Below are positions 7,146-14,374 of a DNA stretch of 28,798 nt, one piece after another. A program made the position numbers and the translations under genes. This DNA is from an uncultured Collinsella sp. GTDB lineage: Bacteria; Actinomycetota; Coriobacteriia; Coriobacteriales; Coriobacteriaceae. The notes beneath the pieces are model-generated. The model was not told the origin of the DNA. It saw nothing but the letters and a program-made list of their open reading frames with translations, and did not search any database. Position 1 is the first letter of the stretch. The number at the start of each line of letters is the position of its first letter. Location of the stretch: positions 1 through 28,798 of the forward strand of contig CABUDZ010000015.1 of NCBI GenBank assembly GCA_902490445.1, in the 5' to 3' direction.

Positions 7146-7155
7146 GTGCTAAAAT
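7146..7155 (+). promoter_or_regulatory. Candidate promoter of mihF-gmk-rpoZ-thiI
   Basis: GTGCTAAAAT has a near-consensus -10 (TAAAAT) preceded by TGC, an extended -10 like those at rpmB and rpsT. It would give a leader of about 38 nt before mihF. A clear -35 is missing. A weaker alternative pair, TTGCAC (7083-7088) with TAACCT (7106-7111), was noted. Confidence 0.45.
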
Positions 7156-7199
7156 GCCAATTATTGAATCAGATATAACCCAACTATTTGGAGGTACGA

Positions 7200-7508
7200 A
7201 TGGCACTCCCTCAGCTTACCGACGAGCAGCGCAAGCAGGCTCTTGAGAAGGCTGCTGCCGCACGTCACGCCCGCGCTGAGCTTCGCGAGCAGATCAAGAA
7301 GGGCGAGAAGTCCCTCGAGTCCGTGCTCAACTCCGATGACCCCATCGCTTCCCGCATGAAGGTTTCCACCCTCATCGAGTCTCTCCCCGGTTATGGCAAG
7401 GCCAAGGCCGCCAAGATCATGGAGGAGCTCGGTATCTCCGCTACTCGTCGCGTCCAGGGCCTCGGTGTCCGTCAGCGCGAGCAGCTCCTCGAGCAGCTGA
7501 CCAAATAA
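7200..7508 (+). CDS. mihF: Integration host factor, actinobacterial type
   Basis: A 102-residue nucleoid protein of the mIHF family, unrelated to proteobacterial IHF. It has a basic N-terminal helix region followed by a helix-two-turn-helix DNA-binding core (about 54-90) containing the glycine-rich turn PGYGKAKA (63-70). Family members bind and compact duplex DNA. ATG 7200 is chosen because GGAGGT (7190-7195) precedes it by the right distance. Placement directly ahead of gmk and rpoZ is the common actinobacterial order and supports the call. The gmk start codon follows the stop codon with no gap. Confidence 0.92.
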   Translation: MALPQLTDEQRKQALEKAAAARHARAELREQIKKGEKSLESVLNSDDPIASRMKVSTLIESLPGYGKAKAAKIMEELGISATRRVQGLGVRQREQLLEQLTK

Positions 7509-8078
7509 GTGAGCGCTCAGGATTCCAAGCTCTTTGTGATTTCTGGACCGTCAGGCGCAGGCAAGGGTACGCTCGTCACTCGTGTGCGCGAGCGCCGCTC
7601 GAACCTGGGTCTGACGGTTTCGGCTACCACGCGAGCACCACGCAAAGGTGAGGTCGACGGCGTCAACTACTTTTTTCTGACGCGCGAGGAGTTCGACCGC
7701 CGCGTGGCAAACGGTGAGTTTGTTGAGTGGGCCGAGGTCCACGGTAACTGCTACGGCACGTTGGTGAGCGAGGTCACATCCAAGCTCGCCTCGGGCTCGT
7801 CTCTGATTTTGGAGATCGATGTCCAGGGCGCCCTGCAGGTGAAGGAGCGTTTCCCCGAGGCCGTGCTGATCTTTATCAAGCCGCCTTCGCTTGAGGTGCT
7901 CCGCGAGCGTCTAGTCGGTCGCGGTACCGAGACGCCCGAGACGATTGAGCTGCGTATGGCAAACGCTGCCGATGAGCTTGCCCTTGCCGACCGCTACGAC
8001 GACGTCGTGGTGAATGACGATCTCGACCGCGCGACCGATGAGCTCGTTCGCGTTCTCGATATGCATGAAAGGATCTGA
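7509..8078 (+). CDS. gmk: Guanylate kinase
   Basis: Converts GMP to GDP with ATP. The P-loop GPSGAGKGT is at 13-21; VSATTRAPRKGEVDG is the GMP-binding signature, followed by NYFFLTREEF and LILEIDVQGA. At 189 residues it is full length. It starts with GTG immediately after the mihF stop, with only a weak ribosome binding site in the mihF tail, so expression probably depends on translational coupling. It sits in an operon with rpoZ and thiI. Confidence 0.96.
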   Translation: MSAQDSKLFVISGPSGAGKGTLVTRVRERRSNLGLTVSATTRAPRKGEVDGVNYFFLTREEFDRRVANGEFVEWAEVHGNCYGTLVSEVTSKLASGSSLILEIDVQGALQVKERFPEAVLIFIKPPSLEVLRERLVGRGTETPETIELRMANAADELALADRYDDVVVNDDLDRATDELVRVLDMHERI

Positions 8079-8083
8079 GGTCC

Positions 8084-8365
8084 GTGTCCGTTGTAAAGCC
8101 TTGCATTGACGATCTTCTGGAGAAGACCGATCACAACCGCTTCCTGCTCGCTTCGCTTGCCTCCAAGCGCGCCTGCGACATCAATAGCATGCTGCGTGGC
8201 CAGCACAACCGCGTGCTTGCCGTCCAGGATGTTGATGACATCACCATCGGGCTTTCCGGTGCCGATACCATCTCGATGGCTATGGACGAGATTGTCGACG
8301 GCGACATCTCTTACGACGAGGCCCGTTACGAGAAGGCGCTCGGCCACAAGGTTGCTGAAGCCTAA
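8084..8365 (+). CDS. rpoZ: DNA-directed RNA polymerase omega subunit
   Basis: A small (93-residue) subunit that assists assembly and stability of RNA polymerase. The conserved stretch is LLASLASKRACDIN, matching the family's A-x-x-R-A-x-x-I-N helix; the acidic C-terminal part is variable. Position directly after gmk is the classic arrangement. The start is GTG 8084, with AAAGGA about ten bases upstream in the end of gmk. The stop is immediately followed by the thiI start. Confidence 0.9.
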   Translation: MSVVKPCIDDLLEKTDHNRFLLASLASKRACDINSMLRGQHNRVLAVQDVDDITIGLSGADTISMAMDEIVDGDISYDEARYEKALGHKVAEA

Positions 8366-9610
8366 ATGGCGGCTCGCGTCTGCCTAGTCCACTATCACGA
8401 GGTTGGGCTGAAGGGCAAGAACCGCGCACATTTTGAGCATATCCTCATGGATAACATCAAGGCGGCCTTGGCCGCCTTTTCCGTGAACGCCGTGTCTCGA
8501 ATTTCCGGTTATATCCTCGTGACCTTTAACGAGCATCAGGCCGACGAGGCGGCGCGTGTCATCCGCACCGTCCCCGGCGTTGCCCGTGTGTCTTTGGCGT
8601 ATCACACCAACCGCGACCCGCAGGAGTACTGCGCCGCCGCTGTGAAGGCGCTGCGCGAGTTTGGTTCCTTCGATTCGTTTAAGGTGCACGCCAAGCGCTC
8701 CAATACTGACTATGAGCTCACCTCGATCGATATCAATCGACAGGTTGGCGAGGTGCTGTGTGAGGCGTTTCCCGATAAAAAGGTCCAGATGCACGACCCC
8801 GACGCGATGGTGCACGTTCTGGTGGTTCAGGGTAGTGTCTACGTGTATGCGCGTTCCCAGCGCGGCGTTGGCGGCCTTCCGGTGGGTTCTGCCGGCAAGG
8901 TCGTGACGCTGCTGTCGTCGGGTATCGATTCTCCGGTGGCGACCTGGATGCTCGCGCGTCGCGGCGCGGTGTGCGTGCCGGTGCATTTCTCCGGTCGTCC
9001 GCAGACGCCCGACACGAGTGAATACCTGGTGCAGGACATCATCCGTGCGCTTGAGCCGGGTGTCCAGATCGGCCGCCTGTACGTGGTGCCGTTTGGCGAC
9101 TGCCAGCGTGAGATTTCGGTCACCTGTCCCAGCAACCTGCGCGTGATCATGTATCGCCGCATTATGTATTCGGTTGCCGAGCGCATTGCGCACATCGAGG
9201 GCGCCAAGGCCATCGTTACGGGCGAATCGCTTGGGCAGGTTGCCTCCCAAACGCTTGAAAACATCATGGCCGTCAACGAGGCCGTGAAGATCCCCGTGTT
9301 CCGTCCTCTCATCGGTTCGGACAAGCAGGAGATCATCGCGCGCGCCGAGGAGATCGGTACGTTCGATATCTCGACTGAGGCCGCTCCCGACTGCTGTACG
9401 CTGTTTATGCCGCGCCGTCCCGAGACGCACGCTAAACTCGATGCCGTGCATGAGGCCTGGGAGTTGTTCGATCACGAGGAGATGATTGAGCGCCTGCTCA
9501 AGCAGACCGAGTACATCGACTTCGAGAGCAACACGTATAAGGCCCCTAAGACCTTAAAACGCAAACATTCGGAGCTTGCTCCGCGTGAGATTTACCAAGA
9601 TCACGAGTAA
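8366..9610 (+). CDS. thiI: tRNA 4-thiouridine synthase ThiI
   Basis: ATP-dependent sulfur transfer to tRNA U8, and in some species thiazole synthesis for thiamine. The 414-residue protein has an N-terminal ferredoxin-like and THUMP region (about 1-170), then a PP-loop pyrophosphatase domain with SSGIDS at 184-189 and ESLGQVASQTLENI near 287-300. C343/C344 (PDCC) sit where the E. coli enzyme has a reactive cysteine. There is no C-terminal rhodanese domain, as in Bacillus-type ThiI, so a separate cysteine desulfurase probably supplies sulfur. It begins directly after rpoZ with no gap and ends the transcription unit at a strong terminator. Confidence 0.94.
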   Translation: MAARVCLVHYHEVGLKGKNRAHFEHILMDNIKAALAAFSVNAVSRISGYILVTFNEHQADEAARVIRTVPGVARVSLAYHTNRDPQEYCAAAVKALREFGSFDSFKVHAKRSNTDYELTSIDINRQVGEVLCEAFPDKKVQMHDPDAMVHVLVVQGSVYVYARSQRGVGGLPVGSAGKVVTLLSSGIDSPVATWMLARRGAVCVPVHFSGRPQTPDTSEYLVQDIIRALEPGVQIGRLYVVPFGDCQREISVTCPSNLRVIMYRRIMYSVAERIAHIEGAKAIVTGESLGQVASQTLENIMAVNEAVKIPVFRPLIGSDKQEIIARAEEIGTFDISTEAAPDCCTLFMPRRPETHAKLDAVHEAWELFDHEEMIERLLKQTEYIDFESNTYKAPKTLKRKHSELAPREIYQDHE

Positions 9611-9620
9611 TTTTGTGAAT

Positions 9621-9653
9621 AGACCGACGATGCTTCTGCATCGTCGGTCTTTT
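9621..9653 (+). terminator. Intrinsic terminator after thiI
   Basis: A perfect 13-bp stem, AGACCGACGATGC (9621-9633) with GCATCGTCGGTCT (9638-9650), a TTCT loop, then TTT. It lies 10 nt after the thiI stop and clearly ends the mihF-thiI unit. Confidence 0.92.
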
Positions 9654-9823
9654 GCTATCTGGGCATTTTGCGGCTAAGTGTTCATTTGCTGACGTGTGCC
9701 TGAATAAATGGACAGATTTGTGCAAGGTTTTGGTCGGTTTTAGGTTTGACCGCTAAAACTGGTTTTGGGGCGTGGCTGTTGCAGGGCTCCTTTCCTGACA
9801 CGATGGTGTTGGGAGGTTTTGCT
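9654..9823 (+). other. Intergenic region upstream of comEA
   Basis: No gene is supported. A possible -10 (GCTAAAAC, 9752-9759) resembles the other promoters in the window but ends in C. In-frame codons upstream of ATG 9824 lack a ribosome binding site and are left out of comEA. Confidence 0.4.
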
Positions 9824-10537
9824 ATGGCGCAGCGCGAACAACACGAACGAGTCAAACGGATGGACCGCTTGGCTGACAAGCTGCTCGGTCATAAGGCAGT
9901 GGTGATGGCGATACTGGTCGTCATTGCGATGGCGAGTGGACTGGCGATGGCGAACCTTGGCGGCGGTGCCGGTGGCGTGTCGTTTGAGCGCACTGACGGT
10001 TTGGGCTCGTTGGTGGAGCCGGGATCCGGTGATGCCTCGAGCGGAAAGACATCCGAAGGTTCTTCGACTAAGGCTTCTGCCGCGGCAGAGGTCTATGTCG
10101 ATGTCGATGGCGCCGTTGTGTCGCCCGGTGTATATCGTCTCAAGGACGGCGCGCGGGTGGCTCAGGCGATTGATGCCGCCGGCGGGCTGGCGCCCGAGGC
10201 AGACGTTACGGGGCTTAATCGGGCATCTAAGGTCACCGATGGACAAAAAATTCACGTTCCAATGGTAGGGGAGCAGCAGGCGTCCATTGCGGAAGCCGGT
10301 GTTGATGGTGGGGCTTCCGCGTCATCGGGCGTGAGTGGCGCAACAGGCCTAGTAAATATCAATACGGCAAGCGCGGCAGAGCTACAGACGCTTTCGGGCA
10401 TCGGTCCCTCCATGGCCCAGTCGATTATCGATGAACGGACAAAGAACGGTGCTTTTGCCTCGGTTGACGATCTGATGCGTGTGTCGGGAATCGGCGAGAA
10501 GAAGCTTGCCAAAATCAAAGATTGCATCTGCGTATGA
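9824..10537 (+). CDS. comEA: Competence protein ComEA (DNA-binding DNA-uptake protein)
   Basis: A 237-residue membrane-anchored protein that binds incoming double-stranded DNA at the outer face of the membrane. A short basic N-terminus leads to one transmembrane helix (about 24-44), a Ser/Gly/Thr-rich linker, a SLBB domain (VYVDVDGAVVSPGVYRL onward, about 89-147), a second linker, and a C-terminal helix-hairpin-helix domain (176-235) with the two hairpins LSGIGPSMAQSI and VSGIGEKKLAKI. The start is ATG 9824 with GGGAGG at 9811-9816. The stop overlaps the comEC start by 4 nt (ATGA). No pilus or comEB/comFA genes are in the window. Confidence 0.93.
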   Translation: MAQREQHERVKRMDRLADKLLGHKAVVMAILVVIAMASGLAMANLGGGAGGVSFERTDGLGSLVEPGSGDASSGKTSEGSSTKASAAAEVYVDVDGAVVSPGVYRLKDGARVAQAIDAAGGLAPEADVTGLNRASKVTDGQKIHVPMVGEQQASIAEAGVDGGASASSGVSGATGLVNINTASAAELQTLSGIGPSMAQSIIDERTKNGAFASVDDLMRVSGIGEKKLAKIKDCICV

Positions 10538-12837
10538 GTGCGACCGAGCGCGAACATGTGATGCCTCCGCGGCCCCTGATGCCGTGGACGATGGCCCTGT
10601 GTGCCGGCATGTGCATGAGCTGCGCCTTGGTGCTCAACGTGGCCGCTGATGCGCTGCTGAGGGAGCAGGCGCCGGCGGTCGGGCTGCTATGGGCCATTCC
10701 CGTTGCGGCGGCGGTATTCGTTGTGCTGGCTCAATCTTGTGCGCGGCTTGCCCCTTGGAAGCGGTGGCTGTATGCCGCGTCCGTCGGTCTCGTGGCGGGA
10801 GCGGTCGTCTCGGCGTGGTGGGCTGTGGGTGCGCTCAGCGCCTCGAAGGCGCTCGACGGTCGAGCGGCAAGCGGCCTCGAGTTTGTCGTGCAGGGCGATC
10901 CATCCATAAACGACGACGTGTATTCCTATACCTGCGAGGCACGCGCGGACGGTAAGAACTTGGCAACGGTTCGCCTATCGTGTGGCCGCGAGCTCAAGGT
11001 CGGGGCGCACGTGCGTGTTATCGGTCGCGTTTCACGTTTTGAGAACGATTCATATGGACGATCGCGCGCGCTCCGAGGCGAGGTGCGCAAGGTTAAAGCC
11101 GTTCGGATTTTGTCGGTCGATGAGGGCTCTCCGGGGCCGCTGCTTCGGCTGCGAAATGGGCTGCTTACGTCCATCGCGCCTGCGACCGACCCGGCGCGTG
11201 CGCTCATAGCCGGTGTCGTCTGCGGTCGTTCGGCCGAGCTGCGTGCCCAGCCGGCGGGCGACTGGTTTTCGGAGACGGGAACGGCACATCTTATCGCCGT
11301 CTCGGGCAGCCATTTGGCTATCGTTGGGTTTGTAATCGAGGGCGTATTGCAAAAGACTCGGTGCTCACGTGGCCTTCAGCGGGCGATATTGGCGATAACG
11401 CTTGTGGGCTACGCTGCCTTTACGGGCGCATCTCCCTCGGCCGTGCGCGCGTGCTGCATGGTGTTCGCGACGTTTGTCGTAAACGGCGCGGGGCGTCGCC
11501 GGCACGGCGCATCGGCACTCTTCGTAACCATGTCGATCTTTGTGCTACTGAGGCCGACGGTGCTGTTCGAGATGGGCTTTCAGCTTTCATGTGCCAGCGT
11601 CTTAGCCATTCTGTGCTTTTGCCCCTATGCGACCTACGCTTTGGGTGAGCTGGGTGTGCCATCGGGCGTTGCCAGCATGCTTTCCGTCACGCTGTGCTCG
11701 CAACTGGCGACACTTCCCATTACCATTCCTGCATTCGGTACGTTCTCGCTCATTGCTCCGTTGGCAAATGCGGTCATCGGTCCGGTGGTGAGCGTACTGC
11801 TTGCTGTATCGATCGTGCTGGTTCCCTTTTCGCTCGTGGGACCGTTGCGGACTTGGGCGCTCGTTGTGCCCATGATTGCCGCCCGTTGCGCGCTGTTTTT
11901 CGAGCAGCTGTTTGCCGCCGTGCCGGGTGCATCCGTGAGCGTGCCGCCCGATAGCATGTGGATTTACCTAGTGCCGTGTTTGCTGGCGGTTCTGCTTGTC
12001 CGGTGGCCGCGTCCCCGTGCACGTCCTATGGCGGTGGGGCTTGCATGCCTGGTGCTCTTGGCTGCGATTCCGTACGTCTACTGGGATCGATTCGCTCCGC
12101 CTTCGGTGACGGTGCTCGATGTGGGCCAGGCCGATGCGATTCTTATCCGCCAGGGCGGCGCAGTAGCGCTCGTCGACTGCGGACTCGACGAGCGCGTGGT
12201 GGCGGCGTTGGTCTGCAATAACGTGCACCATATCGATGCCGTCTTTGTGACGCATTGGGATGAGGACCACTGGGGTGGTCTGCCTGCCGTGCTCGAACAG
12301 TTTTCGGTCGGAACGATTGCCGTGGCGGCGGATGCGCTGGAGGATGCTCCTGCCGAGGTATTGAACCGACCTGGCGTGGAGTATCGGCAGGTGCGCCGTG
12401 GGGATACGGTCGACATCGGCTCATTTTGCGCCCGCGTGATGTGGCCATTCGAGTCCGTGGATGGCGAGGGAAATGAGGACTCCCTTGTCCTGCTGCTCTC
12501 TTATGTTCAGGAAGGCAAGGGCCTGCGCATGCTCCTCACCGGTGATGCCGAGCTCGACCAAGAACGGGAATTCGTGCAGGAGGTGGGGGATATCGATGTC
12601 CTTAAACTTGGGCATCACGGCTCCAAGGTTTCAGTCGATGGTGAGTTGCTGGACGTCCTGAAGCCCGAGCTTTCCCTTGCGAGCGCGGGCGAGGGGAATC
12701 GATACGGCCATCCGTCCGATGCCTGCGTCGATGCCGTGAAGGAAGCGGGTGGTGTGTTCGCGTGCACCATCGAACACGGCGACATTACCGTCGCGCCGAC
12801 TGCGAATGGCTTTGCGATGAGATGCCAGCGACCGTGA
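10534..12837 (+). CDS. comEC: DNA internalisation channel ComEC/Rec2
   Basis: A 767-residue polytopic membrane protein expected to carry single-stranded DNA across the membrane. The first 90 residues hold several helices, followed by a soluble OB-like section (about 100-210). The Competence domain, including LIAVSGSHLAIVGF, and many transmembrane helices extend to about 530. The C-terminal metallo-beta-lactamase domain starts at VLDVGQADAILI and carries THWDEDHWGG (573-582) and GHHGS (693-697). The start is ATG 10534, overlapping the comEA stop; GTG 10558 and ATG 10561 are alternatives. All three classical parts are present, so it looks functional. Confidence 0.94.
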   Translation: MSATEREHVMPPRPLMPWTMALCAGMCMSCALVLNVAADALLREQAPAVGLLWAIPVAAAVFVVLAQSCARLAPWKRWLYAASVGLVAGAVVSAWWAVGALSASKALDGRAASGLEFVVQGDPSINDDVYSYTCEARADGKNLATVRLSCGRELKVGAHVRVIGRVSRFENDSYGRSRALRGEVRKVKAVRILSVDEGSPGPLLRLRNGLLTSIAPATDPARALIAGVVCGRSAELRAQPAGDWFSETGTAHLIAVSGSHLAIVGFVIEGVLQKTRCSRGLQRAILAITLVGYAAFTGASPSAVRACCMVFATFVVNGAGRRRHGASALFVTMSIFVLLRPTVLFEMGFQLSCASVLAILCFCPYATYALGELGVPSGVASMLSVTLCSQLATLPITIPAFGTFSLIAPLANAVIGPVVSVLLAVSIVLVPFSLVGPLRTWALVVPMIAARCALFFEQLFAAVPGASVSVPPDSMWIYLVPCLLAVLLVRWPRPRARPMAVGLACLVLLAAIPYVYWDRFAPPSVTVLDVGQADAILIRQGGAVALVDCGLDERVVAALVCNNVHHIDAVFVTHWDEDHWGGLPAVLEQFSVGTIAVAADALEDAPAEVLNRPGVEYRQVRRGDTVDIGSFCARVMWPFESVDGEGNEDSLVLLLSYVQEGKGLRMLLTGDAELDQEREFVQEVGDIDVLKLGHHGSKVSVDGELLDVLKPELSLASAGEGNRYGHPSDACVDAVKEAGGVFACTIEHGDITVAPTANGFAMRCQRP

Positions 12838-12845
12838 TGACATCG

Positions 12846-12875
12846 TTGGCGCGCGGCTGGCCCCTGGGCTAAAAT
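12846..12875 (+). promoter_or_regulatory. Candidate holA promoter
   Basis: TTGGCG (12846-12851) and TAAAAT (12870-12875) are separated by 18 bp, and the -10 is preceded by GGGC. The ATG at 12874 lies inside this -10 box, which argues against using it as the holA start. The predicted leader is about 33 nt. Confidence 0.55.
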
Positions 12876-12915
12876 GGCACAGTACGAATTCGAGAGTCTG
12901 CGAGAGGGGAGCGCA

Positions 12916-13878
12916 ATGCCCGAAACCGGTCTGCTGCCGGCATATCTGATCGTCGGTACCGATGGGGTCAAGCGCGACCACGCCGTCTCGCGTATGAAAG
13001 CTCGCTTGGAAAAGTCGGGTATGGTTGAGTTCAACCTCGATGAACGCGACATGACCAAAGACCCCGATATCGAGTCGATCATTGGCTCGCTCAATACCTT
13101 TCCCATGGGCAGCGAGTTTCGCCTGGTAATCCTTGACGGCTGCTCCAAGCTTGCCAAGGCGGTTTCCGAGCCGCTCGTCGAGTATCTGGCGAGTCCAAGT
13201 CCCACAACGGTCTGCCTTATTATCGCCGATTCGCTCGCCAAGAATGCGCGCCTGTACAAGGCGATCGCCAAGATTGACAAGAAGGCCGTCATCGATTGCT
13301 CGGGCACCAAGCGCTGGGAGCTACCGCGCCGTGTGCAGCAGATGGCGACGCAGCACGGCAAGTCGATCTCGACGGCGGCCGCCGAGGAACTCGTCTCGCG
13401 TTCGGGTGAAAACACGCGCATGCTCGATAACGACTTGGCTAAGCTTGCCCAGATGGTCGAGGCGCCCCAGATTGAGCTTGCCGACGTTGAGCGCTGGATT
13501 GTACGTACGGCCGAGGTTCAACCCTGGGACTTTCTCAATGCGGTCTCGACCCGTGACATGCGACGCTCGCTCGAGCTCTTCAATCTACTGCCCGCCAAGA
13601 GCTACGTGTGGACTTACACATTGCTGTGCGGCCGCATCCGTGAGCTGATCGTCGCCAAGGCGCTTGACTCTCGTGGGCAGGGGCGTGAGCTCGCCGCGAC
13701 GCTCAAGCTTCAAGCCTGGCAGGTCAAGAATCACCTGACCTGGGCTCGCCGCTTTTCGATGGCAGAGCTCGTCGCTGCGCTCGAGGGTGCCGTCGATGTG
13801 GAGCTCGCGCTCAAGGGTTCGGCCGATTCTCAGACTGCGCTTTTGCTCTGGATTACGAACATCTTGAGAAAATCGTGA
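12916..13878 (+). CDS. holA: DNA polymerase III delta subunit
   Basis: The clamp-loader subunit that opens the beta sliding clamp. The 320-residue protein has the degenerate AAA+ N-terminal domain (LIVGTDGVKRDHAVSRM, with no functional Walker A), the lid region, and the C-terminal collar domain with PWDFLNAVSTRDMRRSLELF and WQVKNHLTWARRFS. ATG 12916 is preferred because AGGGGAG lies 5-6 bases upstream; the earlier in-frame ATG at 12874 is in the promoter. The order comEC-holA-rpsT is widely conserved in Gram-positive bacteria and supports the identification. Confidence 0.93.
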   Translation: MPETGLLPAYLIVGTDGVKRDHAVSRMKARLEKSGMVEFNLDERDMTKDPDIESIIGSLNTFPMGSEFRLVILDGCSKLAKAVSEPLVEYLASPSPTTVCLIIADSLAKNARLYKAIAKIDKKAVIDCSGTKRWELPRRVQQMATQHGKSISTAAAEELVSRSGENTRMLDNDLAKLAQMVEAPQIELADVERWIVRTAEVQPWDFLNAVSTRDMRRSLELFNLLPAKSYVWTYTLLCGRIRELIVAKALDSRGQGRELAATLKLQAWQVKNHLTWARRFSMAELVAALEGAVDVELALKGSADSQTALLLWITNILRKS

Positions 13879-13926
13879 TGATACCTGCCTATTTGACAAA
13901 TTCGTTCTATCCCTTTGAGGGGGAGC

Positions 13927-13936
13927 GTGCTATAGT
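13927..13936 (+). promoter_or_regulatory. Candidate rpsT promoter (extended -10)
   Basis: GTGCTATAGT is identical to the ten-base element in front of rpmB. Transcription would start near 13943 and give a leader of about 70 nt. A perfect TTGACA at 13893-13898 lies 32 bp away, too far to be its -35. Confidence 0.55.
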
Positions 13937-13946
13937 AGGCGCTTGC

Positions 13947-13984
13947 ATGACCTCACCGTGTCTCAGAGGTGTCATACATTTTTT
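13947..13984 (+). promoter_or_regulatory. Terminator-like hairpin in the rpsT leader
   Basis: ATGA-CCTC (13947-13954) pairs with GAGG (13966-13969) and TCAT (13972-13975), leaving a two-base bulge. After three bases comes a run of six T (13979-13984). It sits between the candidate promoter and the rpsT ribosome binding site, so it may attenuate rpsT, mediate autoregulation, or terminate read-through from holA. Confidence 0.4.
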
Positions 13985-14011
13985 GCAAGGAACTCGAAAG
14001 GAACTCCAGAA

Positions 14012-14278
14012 GTGGCAAACATCAAGTCTCAGAAGAAGCGTATCCGCACCAATGAGGCAGCTCGCATGCGTAACAAGGCTGTCAAGTCCGAGCTCAAGAC
14101 GCTGACCAAGCACGTCCAGTCCGCCGTCGCCGAGGGCGACGCCGAGAAGGCCCAGGCTGCCCTCAAGACCGTCACCAAGCGTCTCGACATGGCTGCCGCT
14201 AAGCATGTCATCCACAAGAACCAGGCTTCCAACCGCAAGTCCGGTCTTGCCAAGCTCGTGAACAGCATCAACGCCTAA
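14012..14278 (+). CDS. rpsT: 30S ribosomal protein bS20
   Basis: An 88-residue small-subunit protein, highly basic and alpha-helical. It begins MANIKSQKKRIRTNEAARMR and has the typical C-terminal HKNQASNRKSGLAKLV, both characteristic of bS20. The start is GTG 14012, preceded by AAAGGA (13997-14002) at a nine-base spacing; upstream in-frame codons from 13943 would lie in the leader. Non-AUG starts for rpsT are common and linked to autoregulation in E. coli. It is a single cistron with its own promoter and a strong terminator. Confidence 0.96.
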   Translation: MANIKSQKKRIRTNEAARMRNKAVKSELKTLTKHVQSAVAEGDAEKAQAALKTVTKRLDMAAAKHVIHKNQASNRKSGLAKLVNSINA

Positions 14279-14312
14279 GTTGTAAATTTCACACCACACA
14301 GATTACGCGCAT

Positions 14313-14349
14313 AAATGGAGCCTGTTTTATGGAACAGGCTCCATTTTTT
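14313..14349 (+). terminator. Intrinsic terminator after rpsT
   Basis: A perfect 14-bp stem AAATGGAGCCTGTT (14313-14326) with AACAGGCTCCATTT (14333-14346), loop TTATGG, and a run of six T at 14344-14349. Confidence 0.93.
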
Positions 14350-14352
14350 GTA

Positions 14353-14367
14353 CCGCTCGGGTAAGAT
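14353..14367 (+). promoter_or_regulatory. Candidate lepA promoter, possibly giving a leaderless mRNA
   Basis: CCGCTCGGGTAAGAT contains the -10 hexamer TAAGAT (14362-14367). The eleven bases CCGCTCGGGTA recur exactly ahead of the DnaJ-like gene at 18471. The -10 ends only seven bases before the lepA ATG, so transcription would start at or next to the A of the start codon. No ribosome binding site is seen between them. Confidence 0.5.
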
Positions 14368-14374
14368 AGTCCGC

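Noticed and set aside
12874..12915. ATG 12874 as the holA start
   Set aside because: It lies inside the TAAAAT -10 box and has no ribosome binding site, whereas ATG 12916 has AGGGGAG.
13893..13898. Consensus TTGACA as the rpsT -35 box
   Set aside because: It is 32 bp from the TATAGT -10, and nothing like a -10 lies 16-18 bp after it.
14315..14374. In-frame ATG 14315 as the lepA start
   Set aside because: It is within the rpsT terminator stem, and the added residues do not match LepA proteins.
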